Source of the DNA: Synechococcus sp. HW_metabat.54
GTDB taxonomy: Bacteria > Cyanobacteriota > Cyanobacteriia > PCC-6307 > Cyanobiaceae
DNA: 14,847 nucleotides
Direction: 5' to 3'
Assembly (NCBI GenBank): GCA_018623675.1
Contig: JAAZVJ010000007.1
Coordinates: 1 to 14,847, forward strand
In this document: piece by piece, positions 6,513 to 13,725 of the stretch
Layout of the letters: every line of letters begins with the position of its first letter
How positions within the stretch are numbered: position 1 is the first letter of the stretch
Translations under genes and position numbers: made by a program
Notes under the pieces: generated by a model
Database searches by the model: none
What the model was told of the DNA's origin: nothing
The model's input: the letters and a program-made list of their open reading frames with translations, nothing else

Positions 6513-6779
6513 GTGGCAGCCGAGCGATACCTCAATCACCCCACTTTCGGCATGTTGTATCGCGTCGCACCCGCCGGAGAAGGCAGGGATGTGTACGCCA
6601 CTCTCTATGCCCAGCGCATGTTTTTTCTGGTGACCTTGCAGCCTCGAGGTGCCCAGTTTGAGGTGATCCCTTTCCAGGATGCGCGCCATCACGCAGAAGT
6701 GAATTTGGCCCGCAGCCGCCGCGATGGTCAGGAAGAGCATCAGCGCTGGAAGGAGCTGTTTGATCAGACCTTCATCTGA
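6513..6779 (+). CDS. pipX: PII-interacting protein X, NtcA co-activator
   Basis: Cyanobacterial nitrogen-signalling adaptor of 88 residues. At low nitrogen it binds the transcription factor NtcA with 2-oxoglutarate and helps activation; at high nitrogen it is held by PII (GlnB). The N-terminal Tudor-like domain (about 1-55) carries NHPTFGMLYR (8-17) and TLYAQRMFFLV (30-40). E4 and Y32, positions reported as important for PII/NtcA contacts in Synechococcus elongatus, are kept, as is R35. The C-terminal helices (about 56-88) end in the typical FDQTFI. The start is GTG 6513, which gives the usual N-terminus; an ATG at 6502 is out of frame. It is followed 19 bases later by pipY, the pairing known from many cyanobacteria. 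Confidence 0.96.
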   Translation: MAAERYLNHPTFGMLYRVAPAGEGRDVYATLYAQRMFFLVTLQPRGAQFEVIPFQDARHHAEVNLARSRRDGQEEHQRWKELFDQTFI

Positions 6780-6798
6780 GCTGGGGAGCGGGAGTGCC

Positions 6799-7476
6799 AT
6801 GGCGAATGAGCTTCAGGCCAGGGCCGAACGTTGGCAATCGCTGCGTGAGCAGATCCCAGAGGGCGTGAAGCTTTTGGCGGTCAGTAAGGGGCATCCCGCC
6901 GAACCCATTCGTCAATTGGCCGAGCTGGGGCAAATTGATTTCGGCGAAAGCCGGGTGCAGGAAGCGTTGCCGAAACAGCAACAGCTCGCTGATCTCGCCC
7001 AGATCCGTTGGCATTTCATCGGGCGCCTGCAAGCCAACAAGGTGCGCGCTGTGGTGCGGGCCTTTGCGGTGATCCATTCGCTTGATTCCTTGGCGTTGGC
7101 CCAGCGGGTGAGTCGGATCGCCGGTGAAGAAGGCGTGGCTGTGGAGGGTTTTCTGCAGGTGAAATTGCGCCCTGATCCTTCCAAAGGCGGTTGGAGTGAG
7201 GCCGAACTGCTGGAGGGGTGGGACGCGCTGCAAGCTCTCCCCCACCTTCAGCTCACGGGTTTGATGACGATGGCCCCCCTGGGGCTTTTGTCTCAGGAGC
7301 GTCGTGATTTGTTTGCCGAATGCCGGGGCTTGGCTGATCGACTGGGTCTGCCGCAGTGCTCCATGGGCATGAGCGGAGATTGGCAGGATGCGGCGGAGGC
7401 TGGTGCCACCTGGGTGCGGGTGGGGTCAGCGTTGTTTGGTGCTCGACCGATGCCAGCGCCATCGGTAACAAACTGA
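6799..7476 (+). CDS. pipY: PLP-binding homeostasis protein PipY (YggS/PLPBP family)
   Basis: Single-domain fold-type III PLP protein of the COG0325 family, 225 residues. It has no known enzymatic reaction; family members keep PLP and amino-acid pools balanced, and in cyanobacteria PipY works with PipX. The PLP-binding lysine is K30 in LLAVSKG. Other family segments are DFGESRVQEA, WHFIGRLQANKV, the TGLMTMAPL strand and the phosphate-binding CSMGMSGDWQDA followed by VRVGSALFG near the end. ATG 6799 is chosen because it has GGGAG four bases upstream and the typical N-terminus; the open frame extends back into pipX. It is cotranscribed with pipX, and a 91-base gap separates it from sepF. Confidence 0.96.
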   Translation: MANELQARAERWQSLREQIPEGVKLLAVSKGHPAEPIRQLAELGQIDFGESRVQEALPKQQQLADLAQIRWHFIGRLQANKVRAVVRAFAVIHSLDSLALAQRVSRIAGEEGVAVEGFLQVKLRPDPSKGGWSEAELLEGWDALQALPHLQLTGLMTMAPLGLLSQERRDLFAECRGLADRLGLPQCSMGMSGDWQDAAEAGATWVRVGSALFGARPMPAPSVTN

Positions 7477-7513
7477 GGGGCAAGATTGAAACAAATGAAA
7501 TACGCCAAAGCGC

Positions 7514-7542
7514 TTGCTCGGCCCTGATTAGAGCGCTATCCA
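7514..7542 (+). promoter_or_regulatory. Possible promoter of sepF
   Basis: TTGCTC (7514-7519) and TATCCA (7537-7542) are spaced by 17 bases in the 91-base pipY-sepF gap and lie 26 bases before the sepF start. Each matches the sigma-70 consensus at only three positions. The gap is the largest inside the der-to-proC cluster, so an internal promoter here is plausible. Confidence 0.3.
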
Positions 7543-7567
7543 GGGTCAAGGTTTTTGCAGTCTCACG

Positions 7568-8149
7568 GTGTCGCTGATTTCCCGCCTTCGTGCTGTTGTT
7601 GCCGGCGATGAGTATCTCGACGGCGACTATGACGATCTCGATTACGACACCGGAGAAGAGATCGAGGCTGATCACGGTGCCAGCCATGCCCTTGGCGGCG
7701 CGCTTGCTCCCCTCGATTCCGGTAACCCCTTCGCGGATGCGGAGCCTTTCTCCAGCTCCAATTCCAATGTGATCGGCATGCCGGGAATTAGCAGCAATGC
7801 TGCTGAGGTCACCCTGATGGAGCCCCGCAGCTTTGATGAGATGCCCCGGGCGATTCAGGCCCTGCGCGAGCGCAAGACCGTGATCCTCAACCTCACGATG
7901 ATGGAGCCGGATCAGGCTCAACGTGCTGTTGATTTTGTGGCTGGTGGCACCTTCGCCATCGACGGCCATCAAGAGCGGGTTGGCGAGAGCATCTTCCTGT
8001 TCGCTCCCAGCTGCGTCACGGTGACCAACGCCAGTCAGGATGAGGCTTCTGCTCCCACCGTGGTCACCAAAGATGTGGAGCAAGCCTCCGCGGAAGCCAG
8101 CGTGGCCCCGGCCCCGGCTTGGGGAGAGACCGCTGCTGCGGCACTCTGA
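7568..8149 (+). CDS. sepF: Cell division protein SepF (cyanobacterial Cdv2/YlmF)
   Basis: Membrane-associated partner of FtsZ that aligns and anchors the division ring. Residues 1-12 ([12 protein letters not shown]) form the expected amphipathic membrane-binding helix. A long acidic, probably disordered linker (13-80, with many D and E at 14-35) follows. The SepF core domain at about 82-153 includes the segments [36 protein letters not shown] and [18 protein letters not shown]. An alanine-rich tail closes the 193-residue protein. The start is GTG 7568, which gives the canonical MSLI N-terminus; no good ribosome binding site is seen. sepF beside a yggS-type gene and proC is an arrangement shared with Gram-positive bacteria. 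Confidence 0.95.
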   Translation: MSLISRLRAVVAGDEYLDGDYDDLDYDTGEEIEADHGASHALGGALAPLDSGNPFADAEPFSSSNSNVIGMPGISSNAAEVTLMEPRSFDEMPRAIQALRERKTVILNLTMMEPDQAQRAVDFVAGGTFAIDGHQERVGESIFLFAPSCVTVTNASQDEASAPTVVTKDVEQASAEASVAPAPAWGETAAAAL

Positions 8150-8172
8150 AGCTAGTGATCGGCTGACCTCCT

Positions 8173-8991
8173 GTGACGCTTTCCCTCGGCGTAATTGGCC
8201 TGGGCCGTATGGCTCAGGCTTTGTTATTGCCCCTTCTCGAGCAAGGTGACCCCGCTGCCACTGATGTCGTTGCAGTGGTGGGCCAGCAGACCAGTGCCGA
8301 TCGCTTGGCGCAGACCATGCCCACTGGCCTCACCATCGTTCCTTCCTCGGATGCGCGGGCTGCTGCAGCGTGGAAAGCCCCAGTGCAGTTGCTGGCGATT
8401 AAGCCCTATCAGCTGGATCAGGTGGCATCGATGGCACCTCCGGTTCAGGGCCATGAGCCTTCCTTGCTGATTTCAGTGCTGGCTGGGGTCACCTTGGAGC
8501 GACTTCAACGCGCTTTCCCAGGACGAGTGTGTGTGCGTGCAGTCCCGAACACACCGTCTCTCGTGCGGGCCGGACTCACCGGCTTGGCCTGGGGTGAAGG
8601 GGTCAATGCGCGCCATCAGCAACAGGTGCATGCCTTCTTCTCTCCCGTGAGTGAGGTGTTGGAATTGCCCGAAGAGCGCTTGGATGCGTTCCTCGCACTC
8701 ACCTCATCAGGGCCCGCCTACGTGGCGATGATGGCCGAAGCGATGGCCGATGGTGCCGTCGCCGTGGGCATGCCCCGTGACCAAGCCCTGCACCTTGCCA
8801 ATCGCACCTTGGCAGGCACCGCGGCCCTTTTGCACGAGCAGCAGTTGCATCCAGCTCAGCTCAAAGACATGGTGGCTTCGCCTGGGGGCACCACCATGGC
8901 GGCGATCCGCAGGCTCGAACAGTCAGGCCTGCGTTCAGCCCTGATCGAAGCTGTGGTTGCGGCGGCTGAGCACGGACGCAAATTGCGTTGA
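8173..8991 (+). CDS. proC: Pyrroline-5-carboxylate reductase
   Basis: Last enzyme of proline synthesis, reducing 1-pyrroline-5-carboxylate with NAD(P)H; cytoplasmic. The Rossmann motif GVIGLGRMAQAL is at 6-17. AIKPYQ (75-80) and VRAVPNTPSLV (121-131) mark the cofactor and substrate region. The C-terminal dimer domain has ALTSSGPAYV (175-184) and the signature KDMVASPGGTTMAAI (231-245). At 272 residues it is full length. The start is GTG 8173; the preceding bases ACCTCCT are not a ribosome binding site but the reverse sense. It follows sepF by 23 bases, so it is probably on the same mRNA. Its TGA directly abuts the stop of the opposite-strand glycosyltransferase gene. Confidence 0.97.
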   Translation: MTLSLGVIGLGRMAQALLLPLLEQGDPAATDVVAVVGQQTSADRLAQTMPTGLTIVPSSDARAAAAWKAPVQLLAIKPYQLDQVASMAPPVQGHEPSLLISVLAGVTLERLQRAFPGRVCVRAVPNTPSLVRAGLTGLAWGEGVNARHQQQVHAFFSPVSEVLELPEERLDAFLALTSSGPAYVAMMAEAMADGAVAVGMPRDQALHLANRTLAGTAALLHEQQLHPAQLKDMVASPGGTTMAAIRRLEQSGLRSALIEAVVAAAEHGRKLR

Positions 8992-10173
8992 TCAGGCCGC
9001 GAGCGGAGCTGCCAGAAGGGTTTTGTAGAGCTGTTCGAGGGCGTCGATGTTGCGGCTGAGGGTGTAGCGCTCCAGCACGCGATCGCGGGCACGACGCCCG
9101 AGCTCTGCGGTCAGCACCGGTTGGTCTCGCAGGACGGGCAACAACGTGCGTAGCTGGGTGGTGACGCCTTGGGTGCTGAGCACGATGCCTGCCCCATCGG
9201 CCAGCACCTCTCCATCAGCCCCGGCATCGGTGGCGAGGCAGGCGCAGCCACTGGCCATCGCTTCCAGTAGGGCAATGGAGAGACCCTCCACCAGGCTGGG
9301 AAGAACGAACACTTCTGCTTCCTGAAGCAGGGCCACGCGGGTGTTGAGGTCAGCTTCGTAGCCCCACCAGAGCACGTTGTCGCTGGTATGGGCGTTTTCC
9401 AGCGCAGCCCGCAGCGGACCATCGCCAACGATCACCAGCTTGCAGCCCTCGGGATTGACGAGTTTCCAGCCCTTCAGCAAAGCCTCCACGTTCTTTTCCG
9501 TCGAGACCCGCCCCATGTAGAGAAAGATGCGGCAAGGACCGACCCGTTCTCGAATTCGTTGTCTGCAGATGTGGTTGTCGGGAGTGACGGAGCTGGAGGC
9601 GGGGCTGGCAGGCGCCCAGCGCAGGGGGTCAACCCCGTTGGGGATAACCGCTAAGCGTTCTTCGCTCACACCAAGCCTCGAGAGCACTTCGGCCTGCAGT
9701 TCTGAGAACACGATCACGCGGTCGTAACGCGCCAGAGCTGGGGCGTAGAGCTGATAGGTGAGCTGCTGTGTTCCGGCGCTGAGGTTGCGCAGTCCGGCGT
9801 CAAAGGCCGGGTGGAACGTGGCCACCAGAGGCACGTCGAGCTGCTGGCAGAGATCCGGTAGGCGGAAATCCAGAGGGGAAAGGGTGAGACTGGCGTGCAC
9901 CAAATCGGGTTGCAGCCGCTCGAGTGATTCCCTCAGCTCCCTTTGGGCGCGAGGCGAGGGAATTGTGTACACCTGGGATTTGACCAGGTAAGGCAGGCTC
10001 ACGTCGGGATCATTGGCCACCAATGAGGTGGTGCTGTTCGGCGATCCCGGATTGTCGAAGTGAATGAAGCTGGTCTGATGTCCCCGTTGGCGCAGAGCCT
10101 CCGTGGTGCTCAGCCCATAGGTGACATTGCCGCAGAACGGTGATTTTTTTCCCAGCCAGGCGATGTGGGCCAC
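8992..10173 (-). CDS. dgdA: GT4 glycosyltransferase, probable digalactosyldiacylglycerol synthase (DgdA-like)
   Basis: GT-B fold family 4 glycosyltransferase of 393 residues. The N-terminal acceptor domain has IAWLGKKSPFCGNVTYG (4-20), VHASLTLSPLDF (92-103) and ATFHPAFD (118-125). The C-terminal donor domain has VIPNGVD (176-182), YMGRVSTEKN (219-228, R222 and K227 expected to hold the nucleotide diphosphate), LVIVGDGPLR and the E-x7-E motif (E296, E304). The N-terminal motif matches what I remember of cyanobacterial DgdA (Synechocystis slr1508 type), which adds the second galactose to MGDG in thylakoid lipid synthesis. That specific role is likely but from memory. The start is GTG 10173. It is the last gene of the leftward operon, 34 bases after the MFS gene, and ends flush against proC. 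Confidence 0.85.
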   Translation of the reverse strand: MAHIAWLGKKSPFCGNVTYGLSTTEALRQRGHQTSFIHFDNPGSPNSTTSLVANDPDVSLPYLVKSQVYTIPSPRAQRELRESLERLQPDLVHASLTLSPLDFRLPDLCQQLDVPLVATFHPAFDAGLRNLSAGTQQLTYQLYAPALARYDRVIVFSELQAEVLSRLGVSEERLAVIPNGVDPLRWAPASPASSSVTPDNHICRQRIRERVGPCRIFLYMGRVSTEKNVEALLKGWKLVNPEGCKLVIVGDGPLRAALENAHTSDNVLWWGYEADLNTRVALLQEAEVFVLPSLVEGLSIALLEAMASGCACLATDAGADGEVLADGAGIVLSTQGVTTQLRTLLPVLRDQPVLTAELGRRARDRVLERYTLSRNIDALEQLYKTLLAAPLAA

Positions 10174-10206
10174 CCGCTCTGTCGATCCCGCTTCTGAACT
10201 AGCAAA

Positions 10207-11586
10207 TTAGCAGCGTTGCCATGGACGCTCCAGCAGACAGGCAATCAAGGCCAGCAGTGCCAACAGCCAGAGCACAGGGCTCAGCCCCACGCTGCTCACC
10301 AGGGTGCCAGCCAGTACGAGGGGAAGGCTCAAGGCGATATTGATCAGATTGTTTTGCAGGCCGAAGACGCGCCCGCGTTGATGTTCGGGGGTTTCTTCTT
10401 GAATCGTGGTTTGGGCCGGAATGGCCACCAGCGCAGCGCCAACGCCAAGGATTCCGCACAGAGCGACGGTGCTGCTCAATGACCCTTTGAAGTGGCTCAG
10501 CAGCACAAGGGAGAAGGTGATGGTGCCAAGGCCAGCGGCTGTGAGGCGCCGGCGATCGAAGTGATGCCCGAGTTGGGCAATCAACACAGCGCCAATGGCC
10601 ATCCCCAGACCGCTCATGGCGAGGAGGGTGCCAAAGCCCGACGGGCCGAGGGTTTGGATCAGGCCTGCCAGCTGTAGGGCCAACACATACAGAGCTGCCA
10701 GCAGGCTGTAGAGGAGAACCAGGTGCACCATGGCGTTACGCACCGTGGGGATGCGTTTGAGCACCTGGAGGCCTTCGCCGATTTCGTGCCAAACCGAACG
10801 CCCGTCGTGATGGATGGCTTGTTCTCGGTGTCGGATCGCGAGAAGGCTGAGCGCTGCCATGCCGTAGCAAAAGGGCAGCAACACAAATTCACCACCCCGC
10901 ACGCCGATCATCAAAAAGAGGTGATTCAGCCCGCGCAGGATCGGTTCACCGAGGGCGAAGCCCACGATCGTGGCTCCCATGCTGGTGGTCTGATACAGGG
11001 AATTTGCGGCCAGCAGGTGCTCACCCGGCACCAGCAAGGTGATGGCTGATTGCTCAGCGGGTGCAAAGAACTGGGTGAGGATCGATTCCACGAAGGTCAT
11101 TGCCACGAGGCCCCAGTAGCCCCATGGAAGGCCGAGGATTTGAGGCCCCGGGATCAAAAACAGCGGTGTGAACAGCACCATCAAGGCCCGCAGGCCGTTG
11201 GAGGCCACCATCACCCGCCGCTTGGGCCAGCGATCAACCCAAACGCCGGCAACGCTGCCGAGCACCATCGCCGGCAGGGTGTTGGCCACAAAAATGCCCG
11301 TGGCCAGCAGGGTGATCACCTGGGTGCGGGTGCTGATATCGAGGCCGTAATCCGAAGCCACACCCGCCAGAACCCCGCTTTGCTGGGAGGTGAGCATCAG
11401 GTGCTGATCGATCAAGAACACCATCAGCACGATGTAGAACTTGTCGGCCAGCTGGGAAAAAATCTGGCCAACCCAGAGCTTGCGGAAGTCGTTGAGCCGC
11501 AGCACCGCCTGCAGTCCGCGGCCGCCTTCGGGGTTATTGCCGGTGGGCAGGGCCGGTTCCGGGCTGTTGATGGAAGGTCCGCTCAA
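10207..11586 (-). CDS. Major facilitator superfamily transporter, MFS_3/DHA3-like
   Basis: Polytopic membrane permease with about 12 hydrophobic segments; substrate unknown. The first helix carries FRKLWVGQIFSQLADKFY, typical of the DHA3/MFS_3 group, and the loop between helices 2 and 3 has the MFS motif-A equivalent GVWVDRWPKRRVM. A central cytoplasmic loop (HREQAIHHDGRS) and a second half with FDRRRL follow. From TTG 11586 the protein has 459 residues; this start leaves 19 bases after recO. TTG 11664 would overlap recO, and GTG 11505 is a shorter option that begins just before the first helix. None has a good ribosome binding site. Its position next to a lipid glycosyltransferase hints at, but does not show, a lipid or efflux role. 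Confidence 0.85.
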   Translation of the reverse strand: MSGPSINSPEPALPTGNNPEGGRGLQAVLRLNDFRKLWVGQIFSQLADKFYIVLMVFLIDQHLMLTSQQSGVLAGVASDYGLDISTRTQVITLLATGIFVANTLPAMVLGSVAGVWVDRWPKRRVMVASNGLRALMVLFTPLFLIPGPQILGLPWGYWGLVAMTFVESILTQFFAPAEQSAITLLVPGEHLLAANSLYQTTSMGATIVGFALGEPILRGLNHLFLMIGVRGGEFVLLPFCYGMAALSLLAIRHREQAIHHDGRSVWHEIGEGLQVLKRIPTVRNAMVHLVLLYSLLAALYVLALQLAGLIQTLGPSGFGTLLAMSGLGMAIGAVLIAQLGHHFDRRRLTAAGLGTITFSLVLLSHFKGSLSSTVALCGILGVGAALVAIPAQTTIQEETPEHQRGRVFGLQNNLINIALSLPLVLAGTLVSSVGLSPVLWLLALLALIACLLERPWQRC

Positions 11587-11605
11587 GATCTCTGGGAAGA
11601 CCGGC

Positions 11606-12412
11606 TCATGATCGCTTAGCAGCGTCTGTGGCGGGGATAACAAACGCTTCTCGCAGCATCCCAAGCGACCGCACCGGTCTCGGCAAATGGCTGCGAATCC
11701 AGCACTCCACCACCGCCATCAGGCGCAGCCACACAGGGGTCGGCCCCATCAGTTCTCCGTCCTTACGCCTTGGCAATTCGGCTCTGGGCAAGCGCTGCAG
11801 CAGGGCCAGTTCTGAGGGATTCAGTTGCACTGCTGCACCGGGCTGGCTGCCGATGGCCAAGCCTTCATCGGCCAGCAGGCTGCAACGCCAGTCCCACTGG
11901 CCAATCGGAGGAATCAGAGGTTCTCCAGTGCGGCAGCAGCTTTGCAACGGCAGCCCGTACCCCCCGAGGGCCAGCAGATGCACGCAGGCCTGCACTGTGC
12001 TGGCGAGGGCAAGGCTTGGATCAGCCTCACTGCGGCTGATGGCCTCCAGGCGCTCCAAGTGGATGACCACCGCCTCCAGAAGACCACCGATGGGATCGTC
12101 GTCTTCCACTAAAGCCATGCACAGTTCAGCGAGGGCCTGGGCACCAGCCAGGGTCTCGAGCCGTTGACCAACCGCGCCAAAGTTGTGCTGCACTCGTAGC
12201 TGCCGCACCCGTGGCAGGCCGCGGCGTCCCACCACCTGCAGCTCCAGCTGGGTGAGGGGCACCGCCCCCGCAAGACTGCTCTTGGGTTTGCGGGCGCCAG
12301 GCACGGCCAGGCGGATGACGCCGACTTGATCGCTCAGGAGGGTGAGCAGTCGGTCGTGTTCTCCCAGTGGCCCCACCTTTAAAGCCAACCCTTCGATCCG
12401 GCGATCAGCCAT
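11606..12412 (-). CDS. recO: DNA repair protein RecO
   Basis: Recombination mediator that, with RecR, loads RecA on SSB-coated single-stranded DNA in the RecF pathway. The N-terminal OB domain starts ADRRIEGLALKVGPLGEHDR, followed by LLTLLSDQVGVIRLAVPGARK (overall 22-45), typical of RecO. The helical C-terminal domain fills the remainder of the 268 residues. The zinc-binding site of some RecO proteins (two CxxC pairs) is not intact: only C-C in SCCRTGEPL is seen, with no second pair. ATG 12412 gives the canonical N-terminus; GTG 12418 would add two residues. The start overlaps the end of deoC by 8 bases (ATGGCTGA), so translation is probably coupled. It sits third in the hpf-deoC-recO-MFS-dgdA operon. 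Confidence 0.93.
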   Translation of the reverse strand: MADRRIEGLALKVGPLGEHDRLLTLLSDQVGVIRLAVPGARKPKSSLAGAVPLTQLELQVVGRRGLPRVRQLRVQHNFGAVGQRLETLAGAQALAELCMALVEDDDPIGGLLEAVVIHLERLEAISRSEADPSLALASTVQACVHLLALGGYGLPLQSCCRTGEPLIPPIGQWDWRCSLLADEGLAIGSQPGAAVQLNPSELALLQRLPRAELPRRKDGELMGPTPVWLRLMAVVECWIRSHLPRPVRSLGMLREAFVIPATDAAKRS

Positions 12413-13106
12413 CGCCACCGCTGCTGGCCAGGGGCGTGCGCATGGCTTGAAGAAGCTGGGGGCCGCTGCTGGTGCCCAGGATTGTGGCTCCAGCTTCGAT
12501 CAGTGCGCTGCACTGCTCAAGGCTGTGGATGCCGCCTGCTGCCTTGATCCCGCAGCGCCCACGGGTGAGGCTGCGCAGGTGTTGGATCTGCTCGGCTGTG
12601 GCCGGTCCGCCGAATCCATTGCCGTTCTGCACGGCGCTGGCGCCCGCATCGATGGCGGCTTCCACCGCCAGGGTGAGGCGCTCGTCGTCCAATCGGGCCA
12701 TGTCGAGAATCACGGTGACGGGCAGGCCAATGCCACAGACCTGGGCAAGTTCTTCCGCAAATGCATTGGCCTGACCATCGGCAAGAGCCGCCATGGCAGG
12801 CACCACATCCAGGGCCTCCGCTCCGTGCTCGGCCGCCCATTCCGCCTGCGCAAGTTTGTGCAGGCTCGGGATGGCGCCAAATGGAAAGGCGATCACGGCG
12901 ATCAGACGGGTGGTTCCTGGTGCCCCCAGGCGCTCCCGCGCTTCGGGGAGTCTGCTCAGGGTGGTGCACAGCCCACCAAAACCGAAGTGGCGAGCGGCAT
13001 CGCAGCCTTCCTGCAACTGGTCGAGGCTGAGCAGGGGATCCAGCAGGGCCTGCTCAATCAGAGGGCCCAGGTCCGGCAGCTCTAGCCGCCGGGGCGTGTG
13101 GGTCAT
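12405..13106 (-). CDS. deoC: DeoC-family aldolase-like protein lacking the Schiff-base lysine
   Basis: TIM-barrel protein of the deoxyribose-phosphate aldolase (DERA) family, 233 residues. Genuine DeoC splits 2-deoxyribose-5-phosphate into glyceraldehyde-3-phosphate and acetaldehyde through a lysine Schiff base. The fold is recognisable from VIAFPFGA (71-78), EALDVV (97-102, D100 at the catalytic Asp), the GASAVQNGNGFGG strand (155-167) and CGIKAAGGIHS (185-195, K188 kept as proton-relay lysine). But the family KTSTGF loop reads QNGNGF, so the Schiff-base lysine is Q160, and the LKVIIET lysine is T131. The usual N-terminal DHTLLKP is also altered. It may be inactive as an aldolase or do something else. 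ATG 13106 starts 19 bases after hpf, and the end overlaps recO. Confidence 0.85.
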   Translation of the reverse strand: MTHTPRRLELPDLGPLIEQALLDPLLSLDQLQEGCDAARHFGFGGLCTTLSRLPEARERLGAPGTTRLIAVIAFPFGAIPSLHKLAQAEWAAEHGAEALDVVPAMAALADGQANAFAEELAQVCGIGLPVTVILDMARLDDERLTLAVEAAIDAGASAVQNGNGFGGPATAEQIQHLRSLTRGRCGIKAAGGIHSLEQCSALIEAGATILGTSSGPQLLQAMRTPLASSGGDG

Positions 13107-13125
13107 GGCGCAGGAAAGGAATGAT

Positions 13126-13713
13126 TCAGTCTCGCGCCTGAATCACGCCATAACCACCGTGGTTGCGCCGGTAAATCACCTGCAGCTCGTTGGTGCCGGC
13201 ATCGCGGAAGAGATAAAAGTCGTGGTCGATCAGGTCGAGTTGGTGACGGGCCTCTTCCACTGACATGGCCGGCATGGGGAAGTACTTGCGCCGTACCCCA
13301 GGGTCGGGCAGATGGGCTTCTTTGCCTTCCAGCAGGGAACCATCCACGGCGGCTTCGTCCAGCACCGCTTCGGTGGTGGGGGTTTCGCTGGCGCGGTGGC
13401 CATGGCTGTGGTGGTGATCGCTATGCCGCTCCTTGTATCGCCTCAGCTGGCGGCTGAGTTTGTTGGCCACTAAATCAATGCTGGCGTAGAGGTTCTCGCT
13501 GCGTTCCTGGGCCCGGATCACGGTGCCATTGGCAAACACCGTCACTTCGGCTGTTTGCTGCGGCACCCGGGGATTGCGGGCGACTGAGAGATGCACATCG
13601 GCCTCAACCACCATGTCGCTGTAGTGCTGCACCGCCCGCTCGAGCTTCGATTCGGTGTATTCGCGCAAAGCCGCTGTGATGTCCAGGTTGCGACCATGGA
13701 TCAGAAGCTTCAT
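13126..13713 (-). CDS. hpf: Long ribosome hibernation promoting factor (LrtA-type HPF)
   Basis: Ribosome-binding protein that silences and protects 70S ribosomes and, in the long form, pairs them into 100S dimers. In cyanobacteria the homologue was first described as the light-repressed transcript lrtA. The S30AE domain covers about 1-95 ([19 protein letters not shown] at the start). The linker (96-138) holds a histidine-rich run, with six His at 97-106, and an acidic part. The C-terminal dimerisation domain spans about 139-193 with [18 protein letters not shown] and HDFYLFRDA. At 195 residues it is the normal long type. ATG 13713 is fixed by GGAGGG five bases upstream. It is the first gene of the leftward operon and diverges from lipB, whose start is only 12 bases away, so light or stress control could reach deoC, recO and downstream genes. 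Confidence 0.95.
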   Translation of the reverse strand: MKLLIHGRNLDITAALREYTESKLERAVQHYSDMVVEADVHLSVARNPRVPQQTAEVTVFANGTVIRAQERSENLYASIDLVANKLSRQLRRYKERHSDHHHSHGHRASETPTTEAVLDEAAVDGSLLEGKEAHLPDPGVRRKYFPMPAMSVEEARHQLDLIDHDFYLFRDAGTNELQVIYRRNHGGYGVIQARD

Positions 13714-13718
13714 GGCAT

Positions 13719-13724
13719 CCCTCC
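13719..13724 (-). promoter_or_regulatory. Strong ribosome binding site of hpf
   Basis: On the minus strand GGAGGG lies five bases before the hpf ATG at 13713, a near-consensus Shine-Dalgarno that decides the start. It falls in the 12 bases between hpf and the proposed lipB start, so the two 5' ends must overlap. Confidence 0.65.
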
Positions 13725-13725
13725 G

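Noticed and set aside
7253..8083. 276-residue minus-strand open frame across the pipY-sepF junction
   Set aside because: It overlaps the coding parts of two clearly recognised genes and has no family resemblance.
8166..8172. ACCTCCT just before the proC start
   Set aside because: It looks like the 16S rRNA 3' end itself, not its complement, so it cannot act as a ribosome binding site.
11050..11619. 189-residue plus-strand open frame opposite the MFS gene
   Set aside because: Composition is dominated by G, H, Q and E, as expected for the complement of a hydrophobic membrane-protein gene.
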